Shown: one piece after another, positions 12,019 through 23,869 of the stretch | Numbering within the stretch: the stretch's first letter is position 1 | Layout: each line of letters starts with the position of its first letter | From: Gnetum montanum | Lineage: Eukaryota; Streptophyta; Gnetopsida; Gnetales; Gnetaceae | Direction of reading: 5' to 3' | DNA length: 64,000 bases | NCBI GenBank assembly: GCA_015680685.1 | Contig: MNCI01012636.1 | Location: 5,114-69,113, forward strand | Notes under the pieces: generated by a model | Told to the model about the DNA's origin: nothing | Databases searched by the model: none | The model's input: only the letters and a program-made list of their open reading frames with translations | Translations under genes and position numbers: made by a program

Positions 12019-12082
12019 AAGAGCAGCAGAAACCAGACAGAAAAACAAGAGCAGCTGAAACCAGACAGAAAAACAAGAGCAG
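12019..12082. repeat. About 29-bp tandem duplication, probable AG-peptide leader
   Basis: Two copies of a unit containing AAACCAGACAGAAAAACAAG lie about 90-150 bp upstream of the AG-peptide start codon, in what is probably its 5' untranslated leader or core promoter. Confidence 0.85.
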
Positions 12083-12649
12083 ATCTGGTGGCCTGCCTCC
12101 TTCCTCACTTCCAAAGAAAAGCGCTGCGGATGAAGCAAGCGAGAGTCCGTCCGTCCGTCCGTGTGAAAGGAGGAGGAGCGAGGATGGAGGAATGGCAATG
12201 GCAGTCTCTGTTCCTAAAATTAATACAAAGCAATGGCTCCGCTACCTACGAGGGACGTGGGGGCACGCCTAACATCCAGATTAATGCTAATCGTTTGTTG
12301 TTATTGCCTAAACCATTCCAAACGAAGTTAAGCACAAGATGCAGATTAAGATGAGGATTTGTGGCAGTAGCAGATTCGCTTTTGCAGGGACCATGGACAT
12401 GCTGACCTGGAATGGGCTGGGCTGGGCTGGGCCCATCCCCATGTCACTCATGCTCTGTCCCTGAGCTGTGCTTAGCTGGTTGAGGCGTGCATGGAATATG
12501 CTGGGTCCCACCCGCACTGTACATGGAAATGGAAGACGAACGTTGAAGTAAAGGCGCCATGTTGAATTGCAATTGCCTTCTGCTTTCCACGGCTGGTCCA
12601 ACCAACGGTCCATGGCCCCAGCTATAATCGCGCTATCCCATTTGCCAGA

Positions 12650-12659
12650 GTGGGCCCAC
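12650..12659. promoter_or_regulatory. TCP-type palindrome GTGGGCCCAC, copy 1
   Basis: A perfect 10-bp palindrome that satisfies both the class I (GTGGGNCC) and class II (GTGGNCCC) TCP transcription-factor consensus. It lies in the shared region between the AG-peptide and MYB genes. Binding is inferred from the motif only. Confidence 0.5.
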
Positions 12660-12717
12660 CTTCAGCAAGGCTTCAAGTTCAACTTCAACTTGAGGCATTT
12701 TCACAAATGGCAGTGCA

Positions 12718-12850
12718 ATTACTTAGAGTAATAATTAGAGTCGTTATTATTAAAGTAATAATTAGAGTGGCTATTATTAGAGTGGCTATTATTAGAGTAG
12801 TTATTATTAGAGTAATAATTAGAGTGGTTATTATTAGAGAGGTTATTTTA
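12718..12850. repeat. AT-rich minisatellite, copy 1
   Basis: About nine degenerate 13-15 bp units of the type AGAGTGGCTATTATT or AGAGTAATAATT, some units inverted with respect to others, so it can form hairpins. Confidence 0.85.
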
Positions 12851-13289
12851 ATTATGAGTTGCCCACATTGTTGGTTTTAGAGTGCATTTAATTTTTTCTA
12901 TTTTTTTGGATTCCTTTTGATGATTTGGGTTTATTCCTTTTGTTGTTATTGCCTAAACCATTCCAAACGAAGTTAAGCACAAGACGCAGATTAAGATGAG
13001 GATTTGTGGCAGCAGCAGATTCGCTTTTGCAGGGACCATGGACATGCTGACCTGGAATGGGCTGGGCTGGGCCCATCCCCATGTCACTCATGCTCTGTCC
13101 CTGAGCTGTGCTTAGCTGGTTGAGGCGTGCATGGAATATGCTGGGTCCCACCCGCACTGTACATGGAAATGGAAGACGAACGTTGAAGTAAAGGCGCCAT
13201 GTTGAATTGCAATTGCCTTCTGCTTTCCACAGCTGGTCCAACCAACGGTCCATGGCCCCAGCTATAATCGCGCTATCCCATTTGCCAGA

Positions 13290-13299
13290 GTGGGCCCAC
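13290..13299. promoter_or_regulatory. TCP-type palindrome GTGGGCCCAC, copy 2
   Basis: The same site carried by the second duplication copy, about 400 bp upstream of the MYB start codon. Confidence 0.5.
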
Positions 13300-13356
13300 C
13301 TTCAGCAAGGCTTCAAGTTCAACTTCAACTTGAGGCATTTTCACAAATGGCAGTGC

Positions 13357-13490
13357 AATTACTTAGAGTAATAATTAGAGTGGTTATTATTAAAGTAATA
13401 ATTAGAGTGGCTATTATTAGAGTGGCTATTATTAGAGTAGTTATTATTAGAGTAATAATTAGAGTGGTTATTATTAGAGAGGTTATTTTA
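13357..13490. repeat. AT-rich minisatellite, copy 2
   Basis: Same array as at 12718-12850, carried in the second duplication copy with essentially the same unit order, so duplication followed array formation. Confidence 0.85.
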
Positions 13491-13698
13491 ATTATGAGTT
13501 GCCCACATTGTTGGTTTTAGAGTGCATTTAATTTTTTCTATTTTTTTGGATTCCTTTTGATGATTTGGGTTTATTCCTTTTGATGATTTAGATTCCTTTT
13601 GATGACTTAGGCTTATTTATGTTCGTGTCTCTTAAGAGCACAACAGCCTCTTTGCTCCTTTTCCTCCTACTCTTCTTGTTTTTGCTTCTCACACCTAT

Positions 13699-15260
13699 AT
13701 GGTTTCCACTGCTATCGACAAAACCAGGCTCATGGATTATCAACTGCAACTTAACCAACAGCAGCCTCACCCTCACATGAACTCGTTCAATCTCTTCCTT
13801 CCCCACATTCCATGGTTGCAAACATCATCCACAGCTCCAACAAGCCAGGATTTGTCCTACATTACCAGCTCCAACACTGCTGCTTCCACCCTGACAGGCA
13901 GCTGCAGCATTACCAATGATAATAACAGGAGCAGCAACTACACCTCACCGGCAACACGAAAACATAGAACCGGCCTTCTGAGCGAACCCAACGTCATCAA
14001 GGGCCGATGGACAGCCGAAGAAGACAGGTATATATTATACATCACGTTGAAAACGATTAGCTTATTGCTTCTACGCAGGCTTCTGTTAAGGGTTTTGAGA
14101 TTTCTTTGCTGATCGCATGATTTGTTTGATTTTTGCAATGTGTGGATAGGCTGTTGGTGAAATTGGTGCAGAAATTCGGGCTCAAAACATGGTCACGGAT
14201 CGCTCAAATGCTTCCAAGCCGGGTGGGGAAGCAGTGCAGAGAAAGATGGCAAAGTCACCTGCGACCAGACATCAAGGTTTCTACATTCTGCTCTATTGCA
14301 ACACAAAGAATTTACTTTGTTGTTCATCATTTTCTATAGATCTTGATATTAGATTTGTTGAAGCAGAAGGATATCTGGACAGAGGAAGAGGAGAGAATGC
14401 TGGTGCAGGCCCATAGGGATCTGGGCAAGAGGTGGGCTGAGATTGCCAAGCGACTGCCGGGCAGAACCCAAAACGCAATCAAGAATCATTGGAACGCCAC
14501 AAAAAGAAGAAAAAGCACCAGCCGAAGGTTAAGAAGAAACTTCGACGCCTCCTCCTCCTCCTCAAAGACCCACAAAAGCTCAATCCTGCAGGACTACATA
14601 AAAAGTCTGAGTGACACTAACAACAACAACCAGAACCAGCAACAGCCCAAACAGTCTCCACCATTTTATGCTGCTGATGAAATTTTCTCTTTGGTAGATG
14701 ACCTTCAAAATGCTGCATTTCAGCAGCATCAATCCAATGTTGAACTGGTAGCAAAATCAACGGACGATTATTCAAAACTCGAAGTTCCTGATATGAGCGT
14801 TGACCACCAACAAGCACCACCACCATTTGACGACGACGACGACTTCGTTCTGTGCCCAAAACACAACCATTCTTCCTCCATGGCCAGCAGTGCAGAGCCT
14901 CTTAACTCCCACGATAACGGCAATCATTTTTTCCTTCATTTCATAGAGCCTTCAGACCATTTCAAAGACAACAACGGCTTACTGGACGAGGAAGCCATGA
15001 TGATGTTGAACATGCCATACCTGCTGGGAGTAGGAAACAGGGGAGTCGGATCAAGAGATTCAAATGTTGATAATATGATGATGTACTTAGATGATGATCA
15101 GATGAGCAATCAAATAAACAGCGATCCCGCAGGCTTTATGCACACAAATGATAGAGGAAATTTGGATCTAATGGATCTAATGGCCTCCAACAACTTCAAG
15201 TTTGATAACGATATAACCAGCAGCTTCGCCACAATGGATTGGCCAGTCATTGGGAAGTAA
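13699..15260 (+). CDS. R2R3-MYB transcription factor, MYB98/MYB115/MYB118-like
   Basis: Nuclear DNA-binding regulator. Three exons: 13699-14027, 14150-14276 and 14367-15260, with GT-AG introns of 122 bp (phase 2) and 90 bp (phase 0), giving 449 residues without a stop. An in-frame stop at 13633 makes 13699 the first ATG. R2 is residues 101-152 (Trp104, Trp124, Trp143; motif [17 protein letters not shown]) and R3 is 153-200 (Trp156, Trp175, Trp194; motif [19 protein letters not shown], then NATKRR). The KQCRERW, LRPDIKKD and NATKRR signatures and the long N-terminal extension point to the MYB98/64/119/115/118 group, whose known members act in female gametophyte and seed/embryo programmes. The C-terminal 240 residues are Asn/Gln/Ser-rich with acidic patches ([22 protein letters not shown]), plausible activation regions. 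The gene looks intact; the role here is inferred. Confidence 0.92.
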
Positions 15261-15491
15261 TAGAATATCTAAAAAGCCCTGCACACCAACCTAGATAACA
15301 TTCACATTTTTCCGATCTATTATTCCAATCATTTCGGGTTACAACACCCTCTCGATTATACATTCTTATATTGCTGCAAAGAGTCTACATGATGGGGTTC
15401 TAACACCACCTATATTATACATACTTATATTGCAGCAGATGGTCTATATTGTCAGGGTTAGTTGGTCACTTTCTATATGGATTTTGGACAT

Positions 15492-15497
15492 AATAAA
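15492..15497 (+). terminator. Possible polyadenylation signal of the MYB gene
   Basis: AATAAA about 230 bp after the stop codon, followed by T-rich sequence. Position is plausible but nothing else supports its use. Confidence 0.35.
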
Positions 15498-15745
15498 GCC
15501 TCAGTTTTAATTTTTATTTTTAATTGTAAATTAGCAATGTTCTTGACTGAATCTCATTTGCATTAGTTTTTTAATTTTTTATTTACAAATTTTTTGGATA
15601 CCATATTAAAGATTTTGAAAACCTTAACAATTTTCTGTTGACCATGGATGGCATTGAAAGGGGATGACTTGGACCTTGTACTTGAAAGTGACTTAGATGT
15701 AAAGGGTTATGAAGTTTTTAGTTTTAATTCAATGTAATAGAGGGG

Positions 15746-15781
15746 GTTACGGCCAGCATTGCTGGTCACCCGTTGCGTAAC
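15746..15781. repeat. Small nested inverted repeat
   Basis: GTTACG at 15746-15751 is the inverted complement of CGTAAC at 15776-15781, and inside it CCAGC (15753-15757) pairs with GCTGG (15761-15765) around a 3-base loop. Confidence 0.6.
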
Positions 15782-17321
15782 TGCCCGCCACTGCATCAAC
15801 GACACCACTACTCCACGATCGTTGGCTTGTCCCCCACTGTCTCCCACTACTGTTGATGTCTCTGTGTCAAAAAATACAATATCTTGCTGTAAAATTGTCT
15901 ACAGACACAGGGTTCTAATTCTGGCCGCCTGTCTTTCCCCTGTTCACATCCAACACGTAATTTGGAAGAACGAGCCCACTCCAACAGCAATGCCAAGGTA
16001 AACAAAGTAGAGAGCTACCTAAAGGAGAGCAAACAGAAATAGTCAATAATTATCGGGACAATAATGGTAACATATCTGCGACAACTTGAATTGCAGAGTA
16101 TTCTTGAGTTTGAAACCAACTGAACATGAGATTAGTTTTATAGACAAACGGTAACATATTTTGCATCCATTGCAAATACAATTGAAATAACAAGTAAACT
16201 GTAAACATTACGAAGGCCTAGAATTTGCAATCCAATGTTAATTATTAAGGATTTTAGCAACATGACAAGATGCACAATGTATACATCAGTATATTAATAT
16301 TTATGCGAGGAAGACGCCCATGAGGAACGCCCATTTAGGAATTCTGGAATTATTACATCAGTCCAGTGAGTTATTGAAACAAAGGATTGTTGTCCCAACA
16401 GGTGTATCGGGTGTGCCCTGTTTTTTATGTAATAAAATTATACATAGGTCATGATCCATATAGACAGGGTGGGTGGATGGATGAATAAATGCCTATTTGT
16501 AAAGATAGTAGACTAATAGGACCTTTAAATTTTCATGGTATTCGAACGTATTTAAACATGGCCCCGTGCCTACCATGGGTGAGGCTGACATCAACACTAT
16601 GTTTTTATCGTTTTGGGAAATATTATTTTAAAACAATTTTTCTTTTGTTACATAGAAAGGCATGTGACCCATGCCCAAAGGTGGTCTTATGACAAGGGTA
16701 ATAAAATAAATAATCAATTAATTTTTAAAAGAAACTATTCTAAGGGTACCACTAAAAAGACATGTAATGCATGCTTGACGATGCTCCTCTAACCAATGAC
16801 CCAGGTGTACAACTTGAATATCAATGATTAATTAATTATTTTTAATAATTCTAATGTATGTTTTCTAACTTTTTCTTGTTGAGTGGTGTTATTTCAATAT
16901 GGTAATTATTTGGTTTCATGATGGTGGGCCTAGGATAATGTAGTGTGATGTCACTAGTAAGAGGATGAACTTGGTTTTAAATCCCAATGGATATGTAAGA
17001 TGATCATTTTAATCACATGGCACATGTGGGAGACATTATGATCATGGTTAGGCACCTCATGTCCCACTTCTTCATTCCCTTCTACCACCATCTCAACTTA
17101 CTATTATTTTACAATTATGAGATGTTAGAACCTGAAATAATTAAAACATAGGTATACCCCAAGATTTATAGAAGTTTATAACTTAGTATCACCTATTCTT
17201 TTATAATTATGATTTTAATTATTTTGTTTAGCATAGTATAGGATTCTAACTACAACAATTATGTGTTATGAGATCATGAATCTAATCTGCATTTAATTTT
17301 TAGGTGTCCACGAACAACTAG

Positions 17322-18260
17322 TGATAGGGATCATGTTGGTTTTAAACTAATGGGATTATATCATACAAAATGCAGTGCAATCTAATCGTAAGCTTTGAAG
17401 ACGATGTTGAGTGAATTGCCAAGAACACTTGTGTATATCGTTGCATTCAATGAATATAAAAGATATTATAATAAATATGTTACAATTAAATCCTGTGTTG
17501 CCATGATGGAGGATAGATAAAATATTTATAATTTTTATGTATTTTGGAATTATAAGGAACAAAAAAATAATAAATAGACATGCATTGTAATCCCTCACGA
17601 AGATAGGTGCAATGCTCGTGTTGCAATCCCTCTCATGGACAGGTGCAACACCACACACGAAATGCAATAAATGGTTCTTAATCACAATCCTGATGGCCCA
17701 TCACCATGCTATACAATTGTGAGCTCCTTAGGAAAGGAACAAATCATCGCAGATTGATCAAATAGAAATTAAATAAATATTTTTGTTATTTTGTGTTTAA
17801 GGCACCAACAGTAAAACAAGGAAAAACCATGAGCTTTATTCACTATGCAACACTAGACTTCGCATTGATCAAATGGTTCTGGCCTATGTAAGCAAGGTAG
17901 CACTCTAACAAAGTCTAGCTGCACTTGTGAAAGTGATGACTCAAAAAACACATAAGACAAGGAAAGGAGTTAACTTACGCAAGGGAAAAAGAGCTCTTCA
18001 CATAAATTGGATAGCAAAAATCCAAATGAAATCAAACTTATGCTTAAGATGTGTGTGAAAGCTCATCTTGAGTATTTATAATTTTTGACAAGATTAATGC
18101 AAGACAGTTATAGCTGTATAATATAGACCACAACTACATTATAATACAAGCCATCTCACCAAGAAGTGTTAAGGGATTATGGTAAAGGAGAAAATTCCCT
18201 TGACATACCTACATGGAATAAGACAAAGCTAGAAGGATAGGTCTTTTTCACACATCATTT
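17322..18260 (-). repeat. E4 left (3') LTR-like repeat
   Basis: Aligns with 22966-23735 over most of its length; homology fades after about 18090, where the left copy reads TATTTATAATTTTTGAC and the right copy TATTTAGAGTTTTTAC. Confidence 0.5.
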
Positions 18261-18657
18261 CATCTATGTCTTCTTCCAAATCGTCTTCTACCAACTCCTC
18301 TAGCACTTGTTTGGAAGATCTTATTTGGTACACACTCATCCTAAAGAGCAAAAGCATGGTCATCTACCTCCGGATCTCTCTCTTGAGAGAGGTCTCTCAG
18401 GTACAAGCATTAGATTTGGTGAATAATGTTGCTCCTCCTATTCTTCCAAGACTAGTGGTTCTCTTGCCTAAACATGATTTGCTATGAAAATGCTAATAAT
18501 CAAGTGAGATTCTTAAGGAAATATGCTACCATTACAAAAAATGGCCATAGGAATAATGATAAGTATAACCTTCGATAGTATAGGAGAAACATAATCAAAA
18601 CTATGAAATCAAGGCATGCATAGGTAACAAAAAATATCATGGAAATAATTTAAATAA

Positions 18658-20020
18658 CCATCAAAATTACAAAGTACATACCCAAACCAATGCCTCTCCC
18701 CCACGACTGACTTACAAGACACATGGCTTAATTCACATGACAATTGTTAATGGAAAGAATAAGTAGAATAAATGCTCATGAAAATCCAAAGAATCCAACC
18801 AAGGATCAAACCAAACAAGCCACAAAAGAAAGTAAGAAGAACAAAACATTAAAATATTATCTTGGATGACATCCAAATTAATGGGTTAGAAAAATGGAAA
18901 ATAAATAGAGCACCCTAAGGTCAAACAAACAAGCACAATAGAGGTAAGGTTGAAAAGGAATTTTCATGATCAAACCTTAAAGCTTGTAGAGTTGACATCC
19001 ATATAAGTGGAAGGCGAATCGAGTGCTTTATGCCATGCAACCAGCACCATCGCTTAGAGATAAGCTTAAGATCACTCACTCATAATTCCAAGCCACAAAG
19101 GATTCACAAGTGAGTGCTTCCCATAGTAGGCACCTACCTTTCTTACCCTTTTGAATCTCACTGATGGGACACATAGTAACTCCCAACAACCAATGATACA
19201 TCAACATTAAACGCAAGTCCATCCCCTTGAATGAACAAATCTCATCGTCTACTTTACTACCACACAACAATGCACAGAATGGAAAGAAAAGAGATGAATA
19301 ATGAATTATGGATAAGAGAGAGAAGGTAAGTGTGCAACATCATTAGATCCCCAAAAAATCATTTAATTAAATCATGCTAGTGCATGAGCATGTTCTACAT
19401 CCTATGAGAGATCTGTTGCTGCATTGCTTCACCACTACTCATCCACAAAGTAGGGATAGATTTTCAAGTTCCCTTTTTGAGTGCAAGGTCACACCTATCA
19501 CTACCAATGTCATCTAGCCTTGATTTTTTCATGATCTAACCATTGATGAAACTAAATTAAGACAATGTGCTATAGATCATCTAGAAGTCAAGATTCTAAT
19601 TTTATTTTCCTTCATTTGTGCATGTATGCACAATAGGCTTCTAGAATTTTGCTTTACCAAAAACCTCTCCTCGATCCCTTTGGTTGTGCTAACCAATCTA
19701 AATCCCAATAATAATTACAAACAAAACCATATGGATTTAGGAATTGAATGAAAGCAACATTTAACATTACCAAAGTTTACTTATAGTGAGACTTATAATC
19801 CTTGATGGCCATGGGTTAGAATGAGCAAGCGATTGTCTTGAACTATTACATTTTGGAAGTCAAGTGATCTAGGCAATAGGTTGAACATGAGAAAGAATTA
19901 TGTGGGCATTGTTTCAACCACTCATTTTGTTCTTAATTTGAGCAATCATAATATTGATTTGGGATAATAAAGGTATCAATTTATATGGATTGATAAACTC
20001 AAAGTTACATTGCTCTTTCC
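18658..20020. repeat. E4 spacer segment repeated at 1584-2956
   Basis: Uninterrupted counterpart of fragment E2. It supplies the empty-site sequence for the E1 LTR (AACCATCAAAATT) and E3 LTR (GCTCTTTCCATT) insertions. Confidence 0.85.
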
Positions 20021-20032
20021 ATTAGATTTTCA

Positions 20033-20180
20033 TCTTCATTTTTTCTTTCTTTTTTTAATTTTATCATTTTTTTATTTTCATCATTTTTTATCTCTTCTCT
20101 CTTTTTTTATCCTTTCATTTTTCTTTCATTCCATTTATTTTCTCTCTTTTTAATTCATCATTTTTTCTCTTTTACAGAAA
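20033..20180. repeat. Long T/C-rich tract
   Basis: About 150 bp of almost pure pyrimidine on the plus strand (polypurine in the element's own sense). Confidence 0.85.
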
Positions 20181-20805
20181 GAGGATTTTTGAGGTGCATG
20201 AGAATCACTAAAATGATTAGAGTGCTAGATTACCACCTGGAGTCTTTGACATGCACGATCATGAGAATTCATTTCTCATTGCATGGTATGCACAAGTCCA
20301 TGAGATCAAAAACCTCTTTAGACTGAAATAATTAAGAATGCCAACATATGCATTTGGTTCAATCACACCAATAGGATCCATTTAGTGGTCACAAGGATCC
20401 TTGATGACACATCCTTTCCTTTTGAGTGACCAAGCACTTCCAAAATTTTAGATCTCACATCCTAAGATGTGGATCCAACTCCTCCAGTTGTAATAGCTTC
20501 AATAACTCACAATGTGAGTCCTAGCTCCCTACTGAATTTAAGCTTATTTCACCAGTGATGGATAGAAGAAAAGTGAGTGGATGAATTTTTGTGTGTGAGA
20601 ATTCTATTGATTAAGGCTACACTTTGGACCTATTTAGCACTCTCACATCATCATCACATCTGTAACTCACCCATTCACCATTAGTTTATTAGGTGAGCAT
20701 TTATAAAGCACATTAATTAATTTTTCCTATACACATAATACATACTCAAAATATATATCAAACCAAAAGAATAAGAAAAGTAAAGAATGATATATCATTA
20801 ATTTC

Positions 20806-20850
20806 AAAAAAAAAAAAAAAAAAACATACACACACACACACACACACACC
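20806..20850. repeat. Poly(A) run followed by (CA)n
   Basis: Nineteen A residues followed by about 12 CA dinucleotides, then AAACAACAAAACAAAC. Confidence 0.95.
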
Positions 20851-21479
20851 AAACAACAAAACAAACAAACAAAAATACACTCCAAAGAAACAAAATATAC
20901 TATACCATTGAAGCTATTACATGAAGGACTCTTCCCCCATGACTAAGTTGAAGGTTAGCTTTTGACAAGCTCTTTACTAAACTTCTCATTTCTTTGAAGA
21001 TAATGGTGGAGATAAGGATAAGTGTGGACCCTCATAGACAATTGTGTTCTTCTTTCTTTTATGAAAATGATTTCATTTGAAAGATGGTGAATTTCTTTTC
21101 ATGGAAGGAACATGATGATCATTATATAATCCAATAATGTATGATAATGGAAAATGAGGGTAGTACCTAGCATTAATTAACTAGAAATGTTTCCACTATG
21201 ACTCATTTAAAATTTCCCCTTATAGTGGTACAAAATACCATGCTAGAGATTGTTGGACTTGAAGCCACTAAGATAGTTGTGGTGGACATGGCTAATTTTG
21301 GTGGAATATTACATGAGGTGTGCAGTTCGTGGCCTACTAAGTTTGATGGTGGGAAGAAGGATGGCATAAGGATGATTATTGTGATGTAGAGGGAGCACTC
21401 CAAGGATCAGGTTCCATCCCTTGTAGTTGTGGTTGAAAAAATTAACTACCAAGATAAGGAAATTGATCATGATAAGGCC

Positions 21480-22790
21480 TCTTGCTTTTTGTTTTAACTT
21501 TTCCAGCCACTTCAATGACTTTGTTTTTCAAATCATCAAAACTTAATATTATCTTTTGATTTAGCACATCCCAAACCTTCTTAGCAACATTGATAAGTTT
21601 TGCCAAAGTCTTTTTCATTCTTATGCTTTCTTGAAAAATGGCTTTAATAACATCAAAACATTGGATCTTACATTTAATATTCCTTACATCCTTCTAACAT
21701 TTGGGATTTATGTTGGCTTCCTCTGCATTTATATGCTCATGTCATTCATCTTCTAGTTTAGCTACAACATCTAACACAATAGCAATTTGAGCCACTAACC
21801 TCTAGTAGAGATCACCCATGAGATACATATCCAACCTTTCATGAGTTTGCAACTATAGTCCTTCTACCAAGTACATTAGTTGGTCACATTTTTTAAACCC
21901 ATGACTTGAGAATTAATTAAATAAGAAATTTTACTATTCTATGATCACATCTAATGATTCATTAGTATCTTGCTTCCATCTTGCTATCTTCTTTCTAGGG
22001 TTTGCAACTTGGGAATAAGAATGAAAATTGACATTAAAATCTTTTACATGTCTACCCAAGAAGAGATTAAATTGGATGAAATTGATTGATATCATGTTTT
22101 AGCATGATAACTGATTGCGTGATAAAAAAGATTGAGTTTTTGCCACTCACTATTCAATCCTTGGAGCTTACAAGTAATGACAAATGCTTGAACATGGATT
22201 TGGAGATAATCATATAACTTCCCACTAAATGTGGAAATGTCAGCCATATCAGCCTTTTTAATATTGCTCTGCTTAATGCTTTCAAGTGGAATGCAAACTA
22301 CTTCACGAATTTGACCCTGGTATGTCCACAAGAACAATGGCTTATCCAAGGCATCAACATCTCCATCCAAATGAAGATAAGAAAAATGTGGAAGGATGGA
22401 CTTCTTTGAATAATAACAAGTATAGCTTAGGTTCCATGGACATAGCTGCATGAACCTCCTTCACCTAGAATCATTCATGTTGTAGCAATGGAAGTATCTA
22501 GGAGAATGTCATACCTACTTCATAGCATGTATGTACTTATACTCCTAATCTGAAATCATATTACAAAGCTCTTGATTTTCATGAGTAATATACTCTAATT
22601 GTTGGGGTGACATGGGTTCATAATCTACCAAATCCTTGATGAAGCCTTGATTGGACAAAGCCTTCTCGAAGGTGGTAGGTGCAACTTCTCTAGGTTCTTT
22701 AGAAAAGCATCCATGTGTATCACATCATTGCCCCTATTTGTCTTGATGAAATTTAACCAAAATAGGAGGTATTTCATTACTCACCATGTT
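21480..22790 (-). pseudogene. E4 gag, decayed
   Basis: Minus-strand reading from an ATG near 22785 (MVSNEIPPILVKFHQDK, then a stop) through SNQGFIKDLVDYEPMSPQQ. It then runs through the core SGKLYDYLQIHVQAFVITCK and LNSEWQKLNLFYHAIS (22265-22110) to KVWDVLNQKIILSFDDL (about 21560). The core matches gag of E7 (DNEWQKLKLFPRTL) and the last part matches the linker DKMWNSLDEKFQTTL of E10. Gag forms the particle that packages element RNA. Several stops make this copy inactive. Confidence 0.65.
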
Positions 22791-22965
22791 TTATAAAATG
22801 ATTTTAACTAACTGTGGCATCTGCTTAGTCTAATTTCATTGCTTAATTCAACCATGGTTGCTTTGATATTTTATTTTCTATAAATTTAACAACTTAAAAA
22901 GAGGAAAATTGTGAATGCACAAGTATATTAAGGTAATTCACCAACGCCTTCCTTGGCAATGGTGC

Positions 22966-23869
22966 TGATGATAGAGGTCTTCTCAATTTTGGTCCAATGG
23001 AAGTATGTTATACAGAATGTAGTGTGATCTAGTTATAAGCTTTGAAGATGATGTTGAGTGGATTGCCAAGAACACTTGTGTATATCATTACCTTCAATAA
23101 ATATAAAAGATATTATAATACATATGATACAATTAAAAATTGTGTTTCCATGGTTAAGGATATAGAAAATATTTATAATTTTTATGCATTTTAAAATTAT
23201 AATGAATAAAAAATAATAACAAGCATGTATTGTAATCCCTCATGGTGATAGGTGTAATGCTTGTGTCACAATCTCTTTTGGACAGAAGTGTAACACTACA
23301 CATAAAATGCAATAAATGGCTTTTATTCATAACCTCAATGACCCAACACCATGTCATACAGTTGTGATCTCCTTAGGAAAGGAATGAATTGTTGTAGCTT
23401 GATCAAATGGAAATTAAGTAAATATTTTTGTTGTTTTTATATTTAAGGCATCAATGGTAAAACAAGAGAAAACCATGAGCATTATTCACTATGTAGTACT
23501 CGACTCCACATTGACTAAATGGTTTTTGGCTATGTAAGCAAGGTAACACTTTAATAAAGTCTAGCCACACTTGTGAAAACTCAAAACACACACAAGAGAA
23601 GGAAAGGAATTAACTTACCCAAGGGAGGAAGAGCTCTTTATACAAATCGAACACCAAAAGCTCAAATGAAATTAGAGTTATGATTAAGGTGTGTGAGAGA
23701 GCTCATTTTGGGTATTTAGAGTTTTTACAAAGAAATGGAGGAGGTTCATCAATGTTTAAGCATCAATGGAGGTTCATCAATGTAACCATGGCTAATTAGA
23801 ATGCACTTTTAACACTTTAGCCCAAATTTAAACAAGTATGGGGTGTGCTAATGTATGGTATTTAGCACA
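22966..23869 (-). repeat. E4 right (5') LTR-like repeat
   Basis: Starts TGATGATAG just right of the primer-site-like sequence and ends GGTATTTAGCACA. It is immediately followed by TCCCCCCCTTCC, which resembles a polypurine-tract complement. That is unexpected for a 5' LTR and may mean that another element's 3' end is fused here. Confidence 0.5.

Larger units (their letters stand above)
12296..13581. repeat. Near-identical 645/640-bp tandem duplication between the two genes
   Basis: Copy 1 (12296-12940) and copy 2 (12941-13581) are direct repeats with only about four substitutions seen by eye, plus loss of one 5-bp GCTGG unit in copy 2. Each copy contains a GGGCTGG run, one GTGGGCCCAC palindrome, CTTCAAGTTCAACTTCAACT, and an AT-rich minisatellite. 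Copy 2 ends about 115 bp before the MYB start codon. No coding region is convincing in it; open frames in the repeat are chance readings of the minisatellite. The high identity points to a recent duplication or to gene conversion. Confidence 0.95.
15261..17321. other. Intergenic region downstream of the MYB gene
   Basis: No recognisable gene. A G+C-richer block at about 15740-15990 stands out from the AT-rich surroundings; it has an open plus-strand frame of about 80 codons that was not recognised. Two similar short motifs (CTTGGTTTTAAATCCCAATGG near 16971, shortened here in meaning to GGTTTTAAA, and TTGGTTTTAAACTAATGGGA near 17335) hint at a dispersed repeat. Confidence 0.5.
17322..23869 (-). 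mobile_element. E4: diverged minus-strand LTR element with gag but no visible pol
   Basis: Direct repeats at about 17345-18090 and 23015-23735 (shared CTTTGAAGACGATGTTGAGT-type sequence, CAAGAACACTTGTGTATATC, CTCCTTAGGAAAGGAA) are read as its two LTRs, with edges near 17322 and 18260 on the left and 22966 and 23869 on the right. Left of the right LTR is a primer-site-like CCTTGGCAATGGTGC, setting minus orientation. Going left come a gag region (about 22790-21480) and a 3.2 kb spacer (18260-21480) containing the 1.37 kb repeat, a T-rich tract and a microsatellite. No reverse transcriptase, RNase H or integrase could be traced. The LTRs have diverged strongly, so the element is old. A target-site duplication was not found. 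Confidence 0.55.

Noticed and set aside
11392-12198. Long minus-strand frame of 268 codons over the AG-peptide region
   Set aside because: It begins at a non-ATG codon and reads through the presumed 5' leader and intron; only the AG-peptide module inside it resembles a known protein.
12650-13520. Two identical 76-codon plus-strand frames rich in Ile/Val/Arg
   Set aside because: They are translations of the AT-rich minisatellite in the duplicated promoter segment, with repetitive IIRVV composition and no gene context.
13588-14138. Minus-strand frames overlapping the MYB gene
   Set aside because: The plus strand has a complete R2R3 domain with matching splice phases; the opposite frames are chance.
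15759-16001. 80-codon plus-strand frame downstream of the MYB gene
   Set aside because: No recognisable domain, no splice or neighbour support; kept only as a G+C-rich block in the intergenic entry.
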